A DNA stretch of 64,000 nucleotides. Origin: Bradyrhizobium genosp. L. GTDB lineage: Bacteria; Pseudomonadota; Alphaproteobacteria; Rhizobiales; Xanthobacteraceae. Under the pieces are notes generated by a model. The model was given only the letters and a program-made list of their open reading frames with translations. It had not been told where the DNA came from and searched no databases. The position numbers and the translations under genes are program-made. Where the stretch lies: NCBI RefSeq assembly GCF_015624485.1, contig NZ_CP061378.1, positions 3,038,001 through 3,102,000 of the forward strand. Direction: 5' to 3'. This document shows, piece by piece, positions 25,139 through 33,398 of this stretch (positions within the stretch are counted from its first letter, which is position 1; each line of letters opens with the position of its first letter).

Positions 25139-26764
25139 ATGACCGTGGTCGCCGCCAAGCGCGATGCGTCTCACACCGGGTTTCGCCGGGCCGGATATTG
25201 GCTGGACAAGACCGTCGATCAGCTTCTGTCCGAAGCGGCCGCCAAGGCGCCCGACAAGGTCGCAATCGTCGCCGACCGGGCGGATCGCGACCAGAAGCGT
25301 CGACTGAGTTACGCCGAATTGGAAAGGCTCGCCGACCGCGCCGCGAGCTCGCTGCTCCGGCTCGGGGTCGGGCGCGGCGATATCGTCACCGTGCAGCTGC
25401 CCAACTGGTGGGAATTCGTGGTCACCGCGTTTGCCTGCAGCAAGATCGGCGCGGTGATGAATCCCGTGATGCCGATCCTGCGGGAACGCGAGCTGCTCTA
25501 CATTCTGAACTTCTGCGAGGCGAAGGTCTTCATCGTGCCGAAGGCCTATCGTGGCTTCGACTATGTGGCGATGGCGCAGGGCATGCGCAGCGAGCTGCCG
25601 CACCTGAAGCAGGTGGTCGTGGTCGACGGCGAGGGCGAGGCGGGCTTTGATCGGATGCTGCTGTCGTCCGAAGCGGGCAAGCTTCCCGCCGGCTTGCGCC
25701 CGGACGATATGGCCGTGCTGATGTTCACGTCGGGCACCACGGGCGAGCCCAAGGGTGTCATGCACACGTCGAACTCGTTGATTGCCTGCTGCAAGGCGCT
25801 GTCGGGACGGTTCGGGCTCGATTCGAGCGACGTGCTGCTCGTGGCCTCCCCGGTGGGGCACATGACGGGCTATGCCGCGATTGTGCTGCTCTCGGTCTAT
25901 CTCGGCGGCACCATGATCCTGCAGGATGTCTGGGAGGCCAAGCGTGGCGTCGGCCTGATGGCGCGCGAGGACGTCACCTACACGGCAGCGTCCACGCCGT
26001 TCCTCGGCGACATCTGTGAGGCCGTGAAGGGCGGCGCGCCGCAACCGCGGAGCCTCCGTTCATTCTTGTGCGGCGGTGCGCCGATCCCGTCCGTCCTGAT
26101 CGAGAGGGCAGCCGACGAACTCGGCCTCAAGGTCTGCTCGCTCTGGGGCATGACCGAGGTTCTGTCCGGCACGCTCACCGAGCCTGCGCGCGCGGCGGAG
26201 AAGTCGGCGAGCACCGACGGCCGCTCGCTGGAGGGAATGGAGGTCAGGATCGTCGATAGCGAGGGACGGCCGGCGCCGACCGGAGAGCCAGGACGCCTGC
26301 TGGTTCGCGGCGCCCAGATGTTCAAGGGCTACTACAAGCGGCCAGAACTACTGACCTTCGACGGCGATGGCTGGTTCGATTCCGGCGATCTCGCCCATAT
26401 GGACAAGGACGGCTATATCCGCATCTCCGGCCGCGTGAAGGACATCCTGATCAGGGGCGGAGAGAACGTGCCCGTCGTCGAGATCGAGAACCTGCTCTAC
26501 AAGCACCCGGCGGTCGCTGCCGTGGCCGTGGTCGGCTTTCCGGATGCCCGGCTCGGCGAACGCGGCTGCGCGTTCATCGTGCCGCGCACCGGAAGCGCGA
26601 TCGATCTGCTGGCGGTGCAGGCCTATCTCGGTGAGGCCAGGATGGCGAAGCAGTTTTGGCCGGAACGTGTCGAGGTTCTCGCTGAACTTCCGCGCACTGC
26701 CAGCGGCAAGATCCAGAAGTTCAAGCTTCGGGAGATCGCCGCCGCGTTTGCCGACGCAAAATAG
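25139..26764 (+). CDS. aliA: AMP-forming acyl-CoA ligase, cyclohexanecarboxylate-CoA ligase-like
   Basis: Activates a carboxylic acid with ATP and CoA, the entry step of the cluster. The 541-residue protein has the P-loop-like MFTSGTTGEPKGVMHT, the A5 region LWGMTEV, the A7 motif DSGDLAHMDKDGYIRISGRVKDILIRGGENV, and the catalytic lysine in RTASGKIQKFKLR. The size and sequence style fit AliA of Rhodopseudomonas palustris, but a substituted ring acid or fatty acid could also be the substrate. GGAGG precedes ATG 25139; the upstream ATG at 25085 overlaps the operator region and is less likely. The stop is one base from a convergent gene. Confidence 0.8.
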   Translation: MTVVAAKRDASHTGFRRAGYWLDKTVDQLLSEAAAKAPDKVAIVADRADRDQKRRLSYAELERLADRAASSLLRLGVGRGDIVTVQLPNWWEFVVTAFACSKIGAVMNPVMPILRERELLYILNFCEAKVFIVPKAYRGFDYVAMAQGMRSELPHLKQVVVVDGEGEAGFDRMLLSSEAGKLPAGLRPDDMAVLMFTSGTTGEPKGVMHTSNSLIACCKALSGRFGLDSSDVLLVASPVGHMTGYAAIVLLSVYLGGTMILQDVWEAKRGVGLMAREDVTYTAASTPFLGDICEAVKGGAPQPRSLRSFLCGGAPIPSVLIERAADELGLKVCSLWGMTEVLSGTLTEPARAAEKSASTDGRSLEGMEVRIVDSEGRPAPTGEPGRLLVRGAQMFKGYYKRPELLTFDGDGWFDSGDLAHMDKDGYIRISGRVKDILIRGGENVPVVEIENLLYKHPAVAAVAVVGFPDARLGERGCAFIVPRTGSAIDLLAVQAYLGEARMAKQFWPERVEVLAELPRTASGKIQKFKLREIAAAFADAK

Positions 26765-26765
26765 G

Positions 26766-27569
26766 TCACTGGTCGGAATAACCCGGATCCCGTCGCTCGC
26801 GAAACGCGGCGACGGCCTCCGCGTGATCATCCGTCTCCAGCAGGATGACCTGCTGCCGGTCTTCCATCATCAGCGCCGCATCGAGGCTCGGCGCGTCGAT
26901 CAGCATGTTGAGCGCCTGCTTCGTCATCCGCAATCCCATGGGTGAGACGCGCAGCATTTCTGCGGCGAACTCCAGGCCCTTCGCGAGCAGCTGCTCCACA
27001 GGCACGATGTCGCCGACGAGGCCGATCGCCTTCGCCCGATCGGCCTTGATGAAGCGCCCTGTCAGCAGAAACTCGGAGGCCACGGACAATCCGACAAGTC
27101 GCGGCAACAGGTAGCCCGAGCCCATATCGCAGCCGCCGACGCCGATCCGGATATAGGCGGCGTTCATCCGCGCGTCCGGCGCAGCGAAGCGCACGTCGCA
27201 GGCGAGCAGGAAGGAAAAGCCCGCGCCGCAGGCCGCGCCATGGACCAGCCCGATGATCGGCTGCGGACATGACCGCATCAGGCGGATGACACCGGAGTAG
27301 TTCTGCTGCATCTTGAGCTGGCGCTGCGGCCGGCCCTTGCCACCGGCGGCAAAGGCGTCCGATCCAAGCTCGGCGCCTGCAGAGAACTCAGGCCCGTTGC
27401 CATGAAAGATCACGACGCGCGTCGCCGGTCGGTCGTTGAGCCCGGAGAAATAGGCCGTCAGGTCCGCGATCATCTCGGGTGAGACCGCGTTAAGCTGGGC
27501 GGGGCGGTTCAAGGTCAGGATATCGATCGCGCCGCACGTCTCTATCGTGATGGTGTTCGGCCGGGTCAC
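26766..27569 (-). CDS. Crotonase-family protein lacking hydratase glutamates
   Basis: A 267-residue enoyl-CoA hydratase/isomerase relative read from GTG 27569 with GGGAG seven bases upstream. The oxyanion-hole segments PEFSAGAEL and GAACGAGFSF are present. The two hydratase glutamates are replaced by Ser119 and Tyr139; Asp148 in GGCDMGSG is near the PaaG aspartate position. It may act as an isomerase, dehalogenase-like or C-C hydrolase member rather than a hydratase. The open frame continues upstream to 28550, but that part is antisense to an SDR gene. It faces the divergent SDR across operator copy 4. Confidence 0.75.
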   Translation of the reverse strand: MTRPNTITIETCGAIDILTLNRPAQLNAVSPEMIADLTAYFSGLNDRPATRVVIFHGNGPEFSAGAELGSDAFAAGGKGRPQRQLKMQQNYSGVIRLMRSCPQPIIGLVHGAACGAGFSFLLACDVRFAAPDARMNAAYIRIGVGGCDMGSGYLLPRLVGLSVASEFLLTGRFIKADRAKAIGLVGDIVPVEQLLAKGLEFAAEMLRVSPMGLRMTKQALNMLIDAPSLDAALMMEDRQQVILLETDDHAEAVAAFRERRDPGYSDQ

Positions 27570-27607
27570 GGGGCGCTCCCATCGTGATTGTCGTTGATCG
27601 TATATCG

Positions 27608-27619
27608 TAATATAGCGTA
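27608..27619 (-). promoter_or_regulatory. MarR-type operator copy 4
   Basis: TAATATAGCGTA, with the TAGCGTA half fully kept and three changes in the other half, in the 96-base gap between divergent genes starting at 27569 and 27666. Confidence 0.5.
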
Positions 27620-27665
27620 CTATCATGAGACGCAACAGCCAGAAGACCTTCAGGGAGGTGAGGAG

Positions 27666-28541
27666 ATGCCGTATCAGTCCGTGTTCAGGCCTGAGCTGTT
27701 CAAGGGGCAGACCGTCATCGTGACCGGCGGCGGCAGCGGCATCGGACGCTGCACCGCGCACGAACTCGCCGCGCTCGGCGCCAATGTGGTGATCCTCGGC
27801 AGGACAGTGGAGAAGCTCACCGAGGTGCAGCGGGAGATCGAAGAGGATGGCGGGCAGGCGATGGGCCGTGCCTGCGACATCCGTGACGAGAGCATGGTGG
27901 CTGCTGCGATCGATGCGGTGCTGGCGAAATATGGCCGCATCGATGGTCTGGTCAACAATGCCGGTGGCCAGTACCGCGCGCCGCTGAAGGCGATCTCGAC
28001 CAAGGGCTTCGAGGCGGTCGTGCGCAACAATCTGACCGGCGGCTTCATCTTCATGCGCGAGGTCTATAACCGCTGGATGGAAGCCAATGGCGGAGCGATC
28101 GTGAACATCATCGCCGACATCTGGCATGGCTGGCCGGAGTTCGGCCATTCGGCGGCCGCGCGCGGCGGCATGCTGACCTTGACCGAGACGGCAGCCTGCG
28201 AATGGTCGTCGTCGGGGGTGCGGGTAAATGCCGTCGCGCCCGGCGGCATTGTGTCGAGCGGCTTTGATACCTACACGCCCGAAATGCAGAAGAAGCTGCA
28301 TGACTTCACCGAACGTGTGCCGCTGCAGCGCTTTGGCACCGAGGCGGAGATATCGGCCACCATCACCTACCTGCTGTCGCCCGCAGCCGCCTACATCACC
28401 GGCTCGTGCCTGCGCGTCGATGGCGGAACGCCAAATGCCCGCACCACCTGGAAGCTCGAGCCGCATGACAGGAGCGCGCCGTTCGAAGGCTTCCATCGCG
28501 CGAAACTGCCCGAGGCGATGCAGCGCAAGGCGAGCGCATAA
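27666..28541 (+). CDS. SDR oxidoreductase, dienoyl-CoA-reductase-like, catalytic Lys replaced
   Basis: A 291-residue Rossmann protein with TGGGSGIGRCT and NNAGGQY motifs. The active-site stretch is GHSAAARGGML, with His161 and Arg166 at the places where classical SDRs have Tyr and Lys, so catalysis must differ from the standard scheme or be lost. The C-terminal region after ITGSCLRVDGG is extended by about 40 residues, like the SDR at 23283. GGGAGGTGAGG precedes ATG 27666. Its promoter region carries operator copy 4. Confidence 0.75.
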   Translation: MPYQSVFRPELFKGQTVIVTGGGSGIGRCTAHELAALGANVVILGRTVEKLTEVQREIEEDGGQAMGRACDIRDESMVAAAIDAVLAKYGRIDGLVNNAGGQYRAPLKAISTKGFEAVVRNNLTGGFIFMREVYNRWMEANGGAIVNIIADIWHGWPEFGHSAAARGGMLTLTETAACEWSSSGVRVNAVAPGGIVSSGFDTYTPEMQKKLHDFTERVPLQRFGTEAEISATITYLLSPAAAYITGSCLRVDGGTPNARTTWKLEPHDRSAPFEGFHRAKLPEAMQRKASA

Positions 28542-28554
28542 GCCGGGCAATCGC

Positions 28555-29568
28555 TCAGTCCACGGCGATCATCAGCTTGCCGTGGTTCTCGCCTCGGTAA
28601 AGCCGGGCAATGGCGCCGGGCGCGTGATCCAGGCCCGGCAGGATCTCCTCGTCGTGGACGATCTTGCCGGCAAGCGTGAGTTCGGCCAGCCGTTCTGCCG
28701 CGGTTTCGAATTCGGCGATGTGGTCGAAGATGATGAAACCTGACCATCGCAGGCGCCGCGTCAGGATTTCCCGTTCGGGGCGCAGGCCGGTGGGGACAGG
28801 TGTCCATGACGGGTTCGCGGCCGTGCCGCACTGGATCACGCGTCCGCGCAGCCGCATGGTTCGAATGGCGGCATCGGCGATCGGGCCGCCGGTGTTGTCG
28901 AAGAAGATATCGTTTCCTTCAGGACACGCGGCGCGGATCGCCGCGCCGAGGTCGCCCGCCTCGCGGTAGTTGATCATGTCCTGATAGCCGTAGCGAGATT
29001 TGGCCAGCGCGACCTTGTCGGCGGAGCCGGTCAGCCCGACAGCCCGACACCCTGCGATCTGCGCGAGCTGGCCGACGAAGCTTCCAACGCTGCCTGCCGC
29101 GGTCGAGACAAGCACCTGTTCGCCCGGCTTGGGATCGCCCAGGCCATGAAGGGCGAGGTAAGCTGTGATACCGTTCATGCCGAGCACGCTGAGATTGGCG
29201 CTCAGCGGCAGGCTCGAACGGGTGACTCGGCGCAGCACCGCTTCCGGCTTGGTGACACAATATCGCTGCCAGCCGAACCATCCGTAGACGTGCTCGCCGG
29301 CAGGATAGTCCGGCACATTGCTCTCGATGATCTCGCCGACCGCGAGCGCGCGCATCGGGGTGTCGAGCGGCACGGGCGCACTGTAGTTTCCCTCGTCGTT
29401 GGCCCATCCACGTTGCGCCGGATCGACGGAGAGATAGCGATTCGCAATCAGGATCTCGCCCGTGCCGGGCGCGGCGACCGGTTCCGTCACCAGCGAAAAA
29501 TGTTCCGACTGCGGTATCCCACGCGGCCGCGCCACGAGCCGCACCTGCCGGTTCTCACGCAGGGTCAT
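28555..29568 (-). CDS. NADP-dependent zinc-free medium-chain reductase (PTGR/curcumin reductase type)
   Basis: A 337-residue MDR-superfamily enzyme of the leukotriene B4 dehydrogenase group, which reduces alpha,beta-unsaturated ketones or aldehydes. Typical segments are YLSVDPAQRGW near the N-terminus, the substrate/cofactor loop LGMNGITAYLAL, the Rossmann motif STAAGSVGSFVGQLA and FFDNTGGPIADA. No structural zinc cysteines are present. GGGGAACACTC precedes ATG 29568. It is convergent with the SDR at 27666 and divergent from the MaoC gene across operator copy 5. Confidence 0.85.
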   Translation of the reverse strand: MTLRENRQVRLVARPRGIPQSEHFSLVTEPVAAPGTGEILIANRYLSVDPAQRGWANDEGNYSAPVPLDTPMRALAVGEIIESNVPDYPAGEHVYGWFGWQRYCVTKPEAVLRRVTRSSLPLSANLSVLGMNGITAYLALHGLGDPKPGEQVLVSTAAGSVGSFVGQLAQIAGCRAVGLTGSADKVALAKSRYGYQDMINYREAGDLGAAIRAACPEGNDIFFDNTGGPIADAAIRTMRLRGRVIQCGTAANPSWTPVPTGLRPEREILTRRLRWSGFIIFDHIAEFETAAERLAELTLAGKIVHDEEILPGLDHAPGAIARLYRGENHGKLMIAVD

Positions 29569-29587
29569 GAGTGTTCCCCATAGTTAG

Positions 29588-29599
29588 TACGCTTGTGTA
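29588..29599 (+). promoter_or_regulatory. MarR-type operator copy 5
   Basis: TACGCTTGTGTA, one change from the consensus and followed by C to complete a GTAC end, 20 bases upstream of the reductase start and about 95 bases from the MaoC start. Confidence 0.6.
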
Positions 29600-29692
29600 C
29601 AATATGACGATACGGTAGAAAACAGGCGGGAGACAAGGACGTTCCGGCGGCGTCGGCCGCAGCGCAAACCCTGCAACGCAAGAGGCAAACCC

Positions 29693-30145
29693 ATGGCGGG
29701 GCTCTACTTCGAGCAATTTTCGGTCGGGCAGACCTTTGTCCATGAAATCCGGCGCACCGTGACTGACATGGACAACATCCTGTTCTCGTCGCTGACCTAC
29801 AATCCGGCGGCGGTGCATATCGACCACGAATATGCCAAGGGTACCGAGTTCGGAAAGCCCTTGATGAACTCGATCTTCACGCTCGGCCTGATCATCGGTC
29901 TGTCGGTCCAGGACACCACGCTCGGAACCACCGTCGGCAACCTCGGCATGGAGGACACGCGGTTCCCGCGCCCGGTGTTCGCTGGTGATACGCTGCGCGC
30001 CGAGACCAAGGTGGTGGCCGTGCGCGAGAGTAAATCGAGGCCGACCCAGGGCATTGTGACCTTCGAGCATCGCGGCTTCAATCAGCATGGCGAGGAGGTG
30101 GTGTATTGCCGCAGGAACGGGCTGATGATGCGGAGGCCAGCATGA
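29693..30145 (+). CDS. MaoC-family hot-dog dehydratase/hydratase
   Basis: A 150-residue single hot-dog domain protein. The hydratase motif appears as YNPAAVHIDHEYA (about residues 36-48), which supplies the Asp/His-type active site of MaoC and R-specific enoyl-CoA hydratases. The FPRPVFAGDTLRAETKVV strand is family-typical. It overlaps the downstream CitE-like gene by four bases (ATGA). Such pairs occur in itaconyl-CoA and mesaconyl-CoA routes (hydratase then lyase), which suggests hydration of a branched or dicarboxylic enoyl-CoA. AAGAGGCAAACCC precedes ATG 29693. Confidence 0.82.
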   Translation: MAGLYFEQFSVGQTFVHEIRRTVTDMDNILFSSLTYNPAAVHIDHEYAKGTEFGKPLMNSIFTLGLIIGLSVQDTTLGTTVGNLGMEDTRFPRPVFAGDTLRAETKVVAVRESKSRPTQGIVTFEHRGFNQHGEEVVYCRRNGLMMRRPA

Positions 30146-31023
30146 AGCTACGTTCGCTGCTCTTTGTGCCGGCCGACAGCGAGCGAAAGTTCGCCAAGGC
30201 CGACGGCATCGGTGCCGATGCGCTGATCCTCGATCTCGAGGATTCAGTGGCGCCGGGGCGAAAGACGTTCGCGCGTGGTGCCGTCAAGGATCTGTTGGGC
30301 GGCGGTCCGAGGAGCTGGTCGTTCCTGGTACGGATTAATCCGTTCGGCACCGGTCTGACCTTGGAGGATTTGGCGGCGGTGGTCCGTCCGGGTCTCGACG
30401 GCATCCTGATCCCCAAGGTCAACGGCATCGAGGACGTCGACCTGGTCTCGCACTATGTCGATGTGCTCGAGGTCGCGAACGGCATCTCCCCCGGTCACGT
30501 CAAGCTGCTGACTGTCGCGACCGAAACACCTGCTGCCATGATCGGCTTTGCCGGCTATGTGCGCAAGAACAAGCGACTGGCGGCAATGACTTGGGGCGGC
30601 GAAGATCTGAGCGCTGCACTCGGCGCGCTCACGCCGCGGGAAGCCGATGGAAGCTGGACCTTTCCCTATCAGGTGGCACGCGCGCAATGTCTGTTTGCTG
30701 CCGGTGCCGCCCATGCCGCGGCGCTCGAAACTCTCTATGTGGACTTCAAGGATCAGCAGGGGCTCGCCGAAAGCTGCAGGATCGCGCGTCGCGACGGTTT
30801 TGTCGGTCGGATCGCGATCCACCCAGATCAGGTCGCAACCATCAACACCTGCTTCACGCCGTCGGACGCTGATCTGGCGCATGCGCGCCGCGTCGTTGCG
30901 GCGTTTGCGGCCGCGCCTGACGTCGGCACGATCGGGATCGACGGCAAGATGTACGACATTCCGCATCTGGTCGCGGCGCGGCGCACCCTGGCATCGGTCG
31001 GGGAAGGCAATGCGAATGGATAG
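30142..31023 (+). CDS. HpcH/HpaI-family (CitE-like) acyl-CoA lyase
   Basis: A 293-residue TIM-barrel lyase. The N-terminus RSLLFVPADSERKFAKA and LDLEDSVAP are hallmarks of CitE/malyl-CoA lyases; the Mg ligands are expected in ATETPAAMIG (Glu) and GGEDLSAALG (Asp). C-terminal IHPDQV is also family-typical. Members cleave citramalyl-, malyl- or methylmalyl-CoA to acetyl- or propionyl-CoA and a 2-oxo acid. ATG 30142 overlaps the MaoC stop; an in-frame ATG at 30106 inside the MaoC gene is rejected. Next comes an acyl-CoA dehydrogenase overlapping by eight bases. Confidence 0.85.
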   Translation: MKLRSLLFVPADSERKFAKADGIGADALILDLEDSVAPGRKTFARGAVKDLLGGGPRSWSFLVRINPFGTGLTLEDLAAVVRPGLDGILIPKVNGIEDVDLVSHYVDVLEVANGISPGHVKLLTVATETPAAMIGFAGYVRKNKRLAAMTWGGEDLSAALGALTPREADGSWTFPYQVARAQCLFAAGAAHAAALETLYVDFKDQQGLAESCRIARRDGFVGRIAIHPDQVATINTCFTPSDADLAHARRVVAAFAAAPDVGTIGIDGKMYDIPHLVAARRTLASVGEGNANG

Positions 31024-32200
31024 ATCGTTCTTCAACCAGCTCGACGTTCCCGAGGATCATGCCGCGATCCGCGAGGGCGTGCGCGCTGTCGTCACACGCT
31101 TCGACGATGAATACTGGCTCGCGCGCGACGATGACGGCGAGTTTCCGCGTGAATTCCATCGCGCCATGGCGGATGCCGGCTGGCTCGGCATCACCATGCC
31201 GGAGCAATATGGCGGCTCGGGTCTCGGCGTCACCGAAGCCGCGATCATGATGCATGAGGTGGCAAGCCATGGCGGCGGCATGACCTCGGCGTCCGCGGTC
31301 CATATCAATTTGTTCGGGCCGCACCCGATCGTGGTGAAGGGCACGGACGAGCAGAAGCGGCGCTGGGTGCCGCGGCTGGTCTCCGGCGAAGACCAGTGCT
31401 GCTTCGGCTTCACCGAGCCCGATGCCGGGCTGAACACCACGCGCATCAAGACCTTTGCGGAGAAGGTGCCGGGCGGCTATCTCGTCCGCGGCCAGAAGGT
31501 CTGGACCTCGACGGCGCAGATCGCCAACAAGATCATGTTGCTGACGCGGACCACGAAGTTCGAGGATTGCAAGCGGCCGACTGACGGCATCACCATCTTC
31601 TACACCGATCTCGATCGCTCCAAGATCGAGGTGCGCCGCATCCCGAAAATGGGACGCAAGGCGGTGGATTCCAACGCCATCTTCATCGACGGCCTGTTCA
31701 TTCCGGAAGCCGACCGGATCGGCGAGGAAGGCAAGGGCTTCTCCTACATCCTGCACAGCCTCAATCCCGAACGCATCCTGATCGCGGTCGAGGCCATCGG
31801 CATCGGGCAAGATGCGCTGCGCCGGGCGACGCGCTATGCCCGGGAGCGCGTGGTGTTCGATCGCCCGATCGGACAGAACCAGGCGATCCAGCATCCGCTC
31901 GCCGAGAAGTGGATGTATCTGGAATCGGCCTGGCTGATGGCGATGCGCGCCGCCTGGCTTTACGACGCCGGCAAGCCATGCGGCGCCGAGGCCAACAGCG
32001 CCAAATTGCTCGGCGCGCGCGCCGGGCACGACGCAGCATGGCAGGCGATCATGACCCATGGTGGCTTCGGTTATGCCAAGGAGTATCACGTCGAGCGGCT
32101 ATTCCGCGAGGTCTCGATCACCAGGCTTGCGCCGATCACCGAGCAGCTCATCCTGAGCTTCATCGCCGAAAAGGTACTCGATCTGCCGAAGAGCTACTGA
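31016..32200 (+). CDS. Acyl-CoA dehydrogenase
   Basis: An FAD enzyme of 394 residues for alpha,beta-dehydrogenation of an acyl-CoA. Family segments are MPEQYGGSGLGVTEAA, FTEPDAGLNTTRIKT, VRGQKVWTSTAQIANK and MTHGGFGYAKEYHVERLFRE. The C-terminus is ITRLAPITEQLILSFIAEKVL, without the GGTxEI catalytic glutamate found in its neighbours. LNPER in the middle helix may supply the base, as in isovaleryl- and long-chain enzymes; that is inferred. ATG 31016 overlaps the lyase gene; ATG 31010 is equally possible. The frame upstream to 30647 is antisense or overlapping noise. Confidence 0.83.
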   Translation: MDRSFFNQLDVPEDHAAIREGVRAVVTRFDDEYWLARDDDGEFPREFHRAMADAGWLGITMPEQYGGSGLGVTEAAIMMHEVASHGGGMTSASAVHINLFGPHPIVVKGTDEQKRRWVPRLVSGEDQCCFGFTEPDAGLNTTRIKTFAEKVPGGYLVRGQKVWTSTAQIANKIMLLTRTTKFEDCKRPTDGITIFYTDLDRSKIEVRRIPKMGRKAVDSNAIFIDGLFIPEADRIGEEGKGFSYILHSLNPERILIAVEAIGIGQDALRRATRYARERVVFDRPIGQNQAIQHPLAEKWMYLESAWLMAMRAAWLYDAGKPCGAEANSAKLLGARAGHDAAWQAIMTHGGFGYAKEYHVERLFREVSITRLAPITEQLILSFIAEKVLDLPKSY

Positions 32201-32213
32201 GCGACGGTCGCTG

Positions 32214-33359
32214 TCAAAGGTTGCGCGAGATCAACTCGCGCATGATCTCCGAGGTGCCGCCATAGATGCGCAGCACCCGCGCATCCGCAAACAGCCGACA
32301 GATCTCGTATTCGCGCATGAAGCCGTAGCCGCCGAAGAACTGCAGGCACTGATCGACGAGGCGTCCGTGCATCTCCGTGACCCATAATTTTGCGGTCGAT
32401 GCGGCATAGGTTGTGAGCTCACCGCGGATATGCTGGGCCAGGCATTGGTCGACATAGGCCCAACCAACCTGAAGGTCCGATTTCAGGTCGGCCAGCTTGA
32501 AACGTGTATTCTGGAACGTCCCGACCGTCTGTCCAAAAGCCCTGCGCTCCTGGACATAGGCCTTGGTGATGTCGAAGGCCTTCTGTGCCGACGCAATCGA
32601 ATGGAGCGCGATTGTCAGCCGCTCCTGCGGCAATTCGCTCATCAGCGCCGCCATGGCTCCGCCTTCAGAGCCTAGGAGATTGCTGGCGGGCACCCGAACC
32701 TGGTCGAAGAACAGCTCCGAGGTGTCGGAGGAGAGATGACCGAGTTTGTCGAGGTTGCGACCGTGCTGGAAACCGGGACGGTCGGTCTCGACCAGGATCA
32801 GGCTCATGCCGCGTGAGCCGCCGTCCGGATTGGTGCGGACGACCACAATGACAAGGTCGCACATCTGGCCGTTCGAAATGAAGGTCTTCTGACCGGAGAT
32901 GACGTAGTCGTCGCCGTCGCGCACCGCACGCGTACGGATGCCCTGCAGATCACTGCCGGTGCCGGGCTCGGTCATCGCAATCGCGCAGACGGTCTTGCCG
33001 GCGATCATGCGCGGCAGCCACGTCTTCTTCTGCTCCTCCGTCCCGTAGCTCAGCAGATAACCACAGCAAACGTCGTTGTGGACCGAGAAGTCGGTGGCAG
33101 GACCCGCGAAACCGGAATAGGCGAGCTCCTCGATGACGACGGCGTTGTGACGAAAATCACCGCCGATGCCGCCATAGAGCTCCGGCACCTGCGGACAGAG
33201 CAGGCCGGCCTCGCCGGCCGCCGGCCATAGCGCGCGGTCGATGATCCCGGCCTTCTCCCATTCCTGGAAATGCGGCGCGATGTTCGCCACGGCGAAGCGG
33301 CGGACGCTATCGCGCAGCAGCGCGTGCTCTTCGTCGTAGACCGGGCGATTTGCAAGCAT
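32214..33359 (-). CDS. Acyl-CoA dehydrogenase (GGTSEI type)
   Basis: A 381-residue FAD acyl-CoA dehydrogenase, last of a four-gene minus-strand unit. It has AMTEPGTGSDLQGIRTRA, ISGQKTFISNGQMCD, the ERRAFGQTVGTFQNTRFKLAD substrate segment, and the C-terminal YGGTSEIMRELI with the catalytic glutamate. It is clearly related to the gene at 35033. In an alicyclic pathway it could form cyclohex-1-ene-carboxyl-CoA (AliB role) or act on the pimeloyl-CoA product; the sequence does not decide between these. Its end is 14 bases from the convergent dehydrogenase gene at 31016. Confidence 0.85.
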   Translation of the reverse strand: MLANRPVYDEEHALLRDSVRRFAVANIAPHFQEWEKAGIIDRALWPAAGEAGLLCPQVPELYGGIGGDFRHNAVVIEELAYSGFAGPATDFSVHNDVCCGYLLSYGTEEQKKTWLPRMIAGKTVCAIAMTEPGTGSDLQGIRTRAVRDGDDYVISGQKTFISNGQMCDLVIVVVRTNPDGGSRGMSLILVETDRPGFQHGRNLDKLGHLSSDTSELFFDQVRVPASNLLGSEGGAMAALMSELPQERLTIALHSIASAQKAFDITKAYVQERRAFGQTVGTFQNTRFKLADLKSDLQVGWAYVDQCLAQHIRGELTTYAASTAKLWVTEMHGRLVDQCLQFFGGYGFMREYEICRLFADARVLRIYGGTSEIMRELISRNL

Positions 33360-33398
33360 GTCGGTCGAACCGTCTCTTGAAACTGGAAGGCGACCCCG

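Noticed and set aside
26766..28550. Apparent 594-residue crotonase fusion
   Set aside because: Only the C-terminal 267 residues are crotonase. The upstream part is antisense to the SDR gene at 27666 and crosses the operator; GTG 27569 with a ribosome site is the real start.
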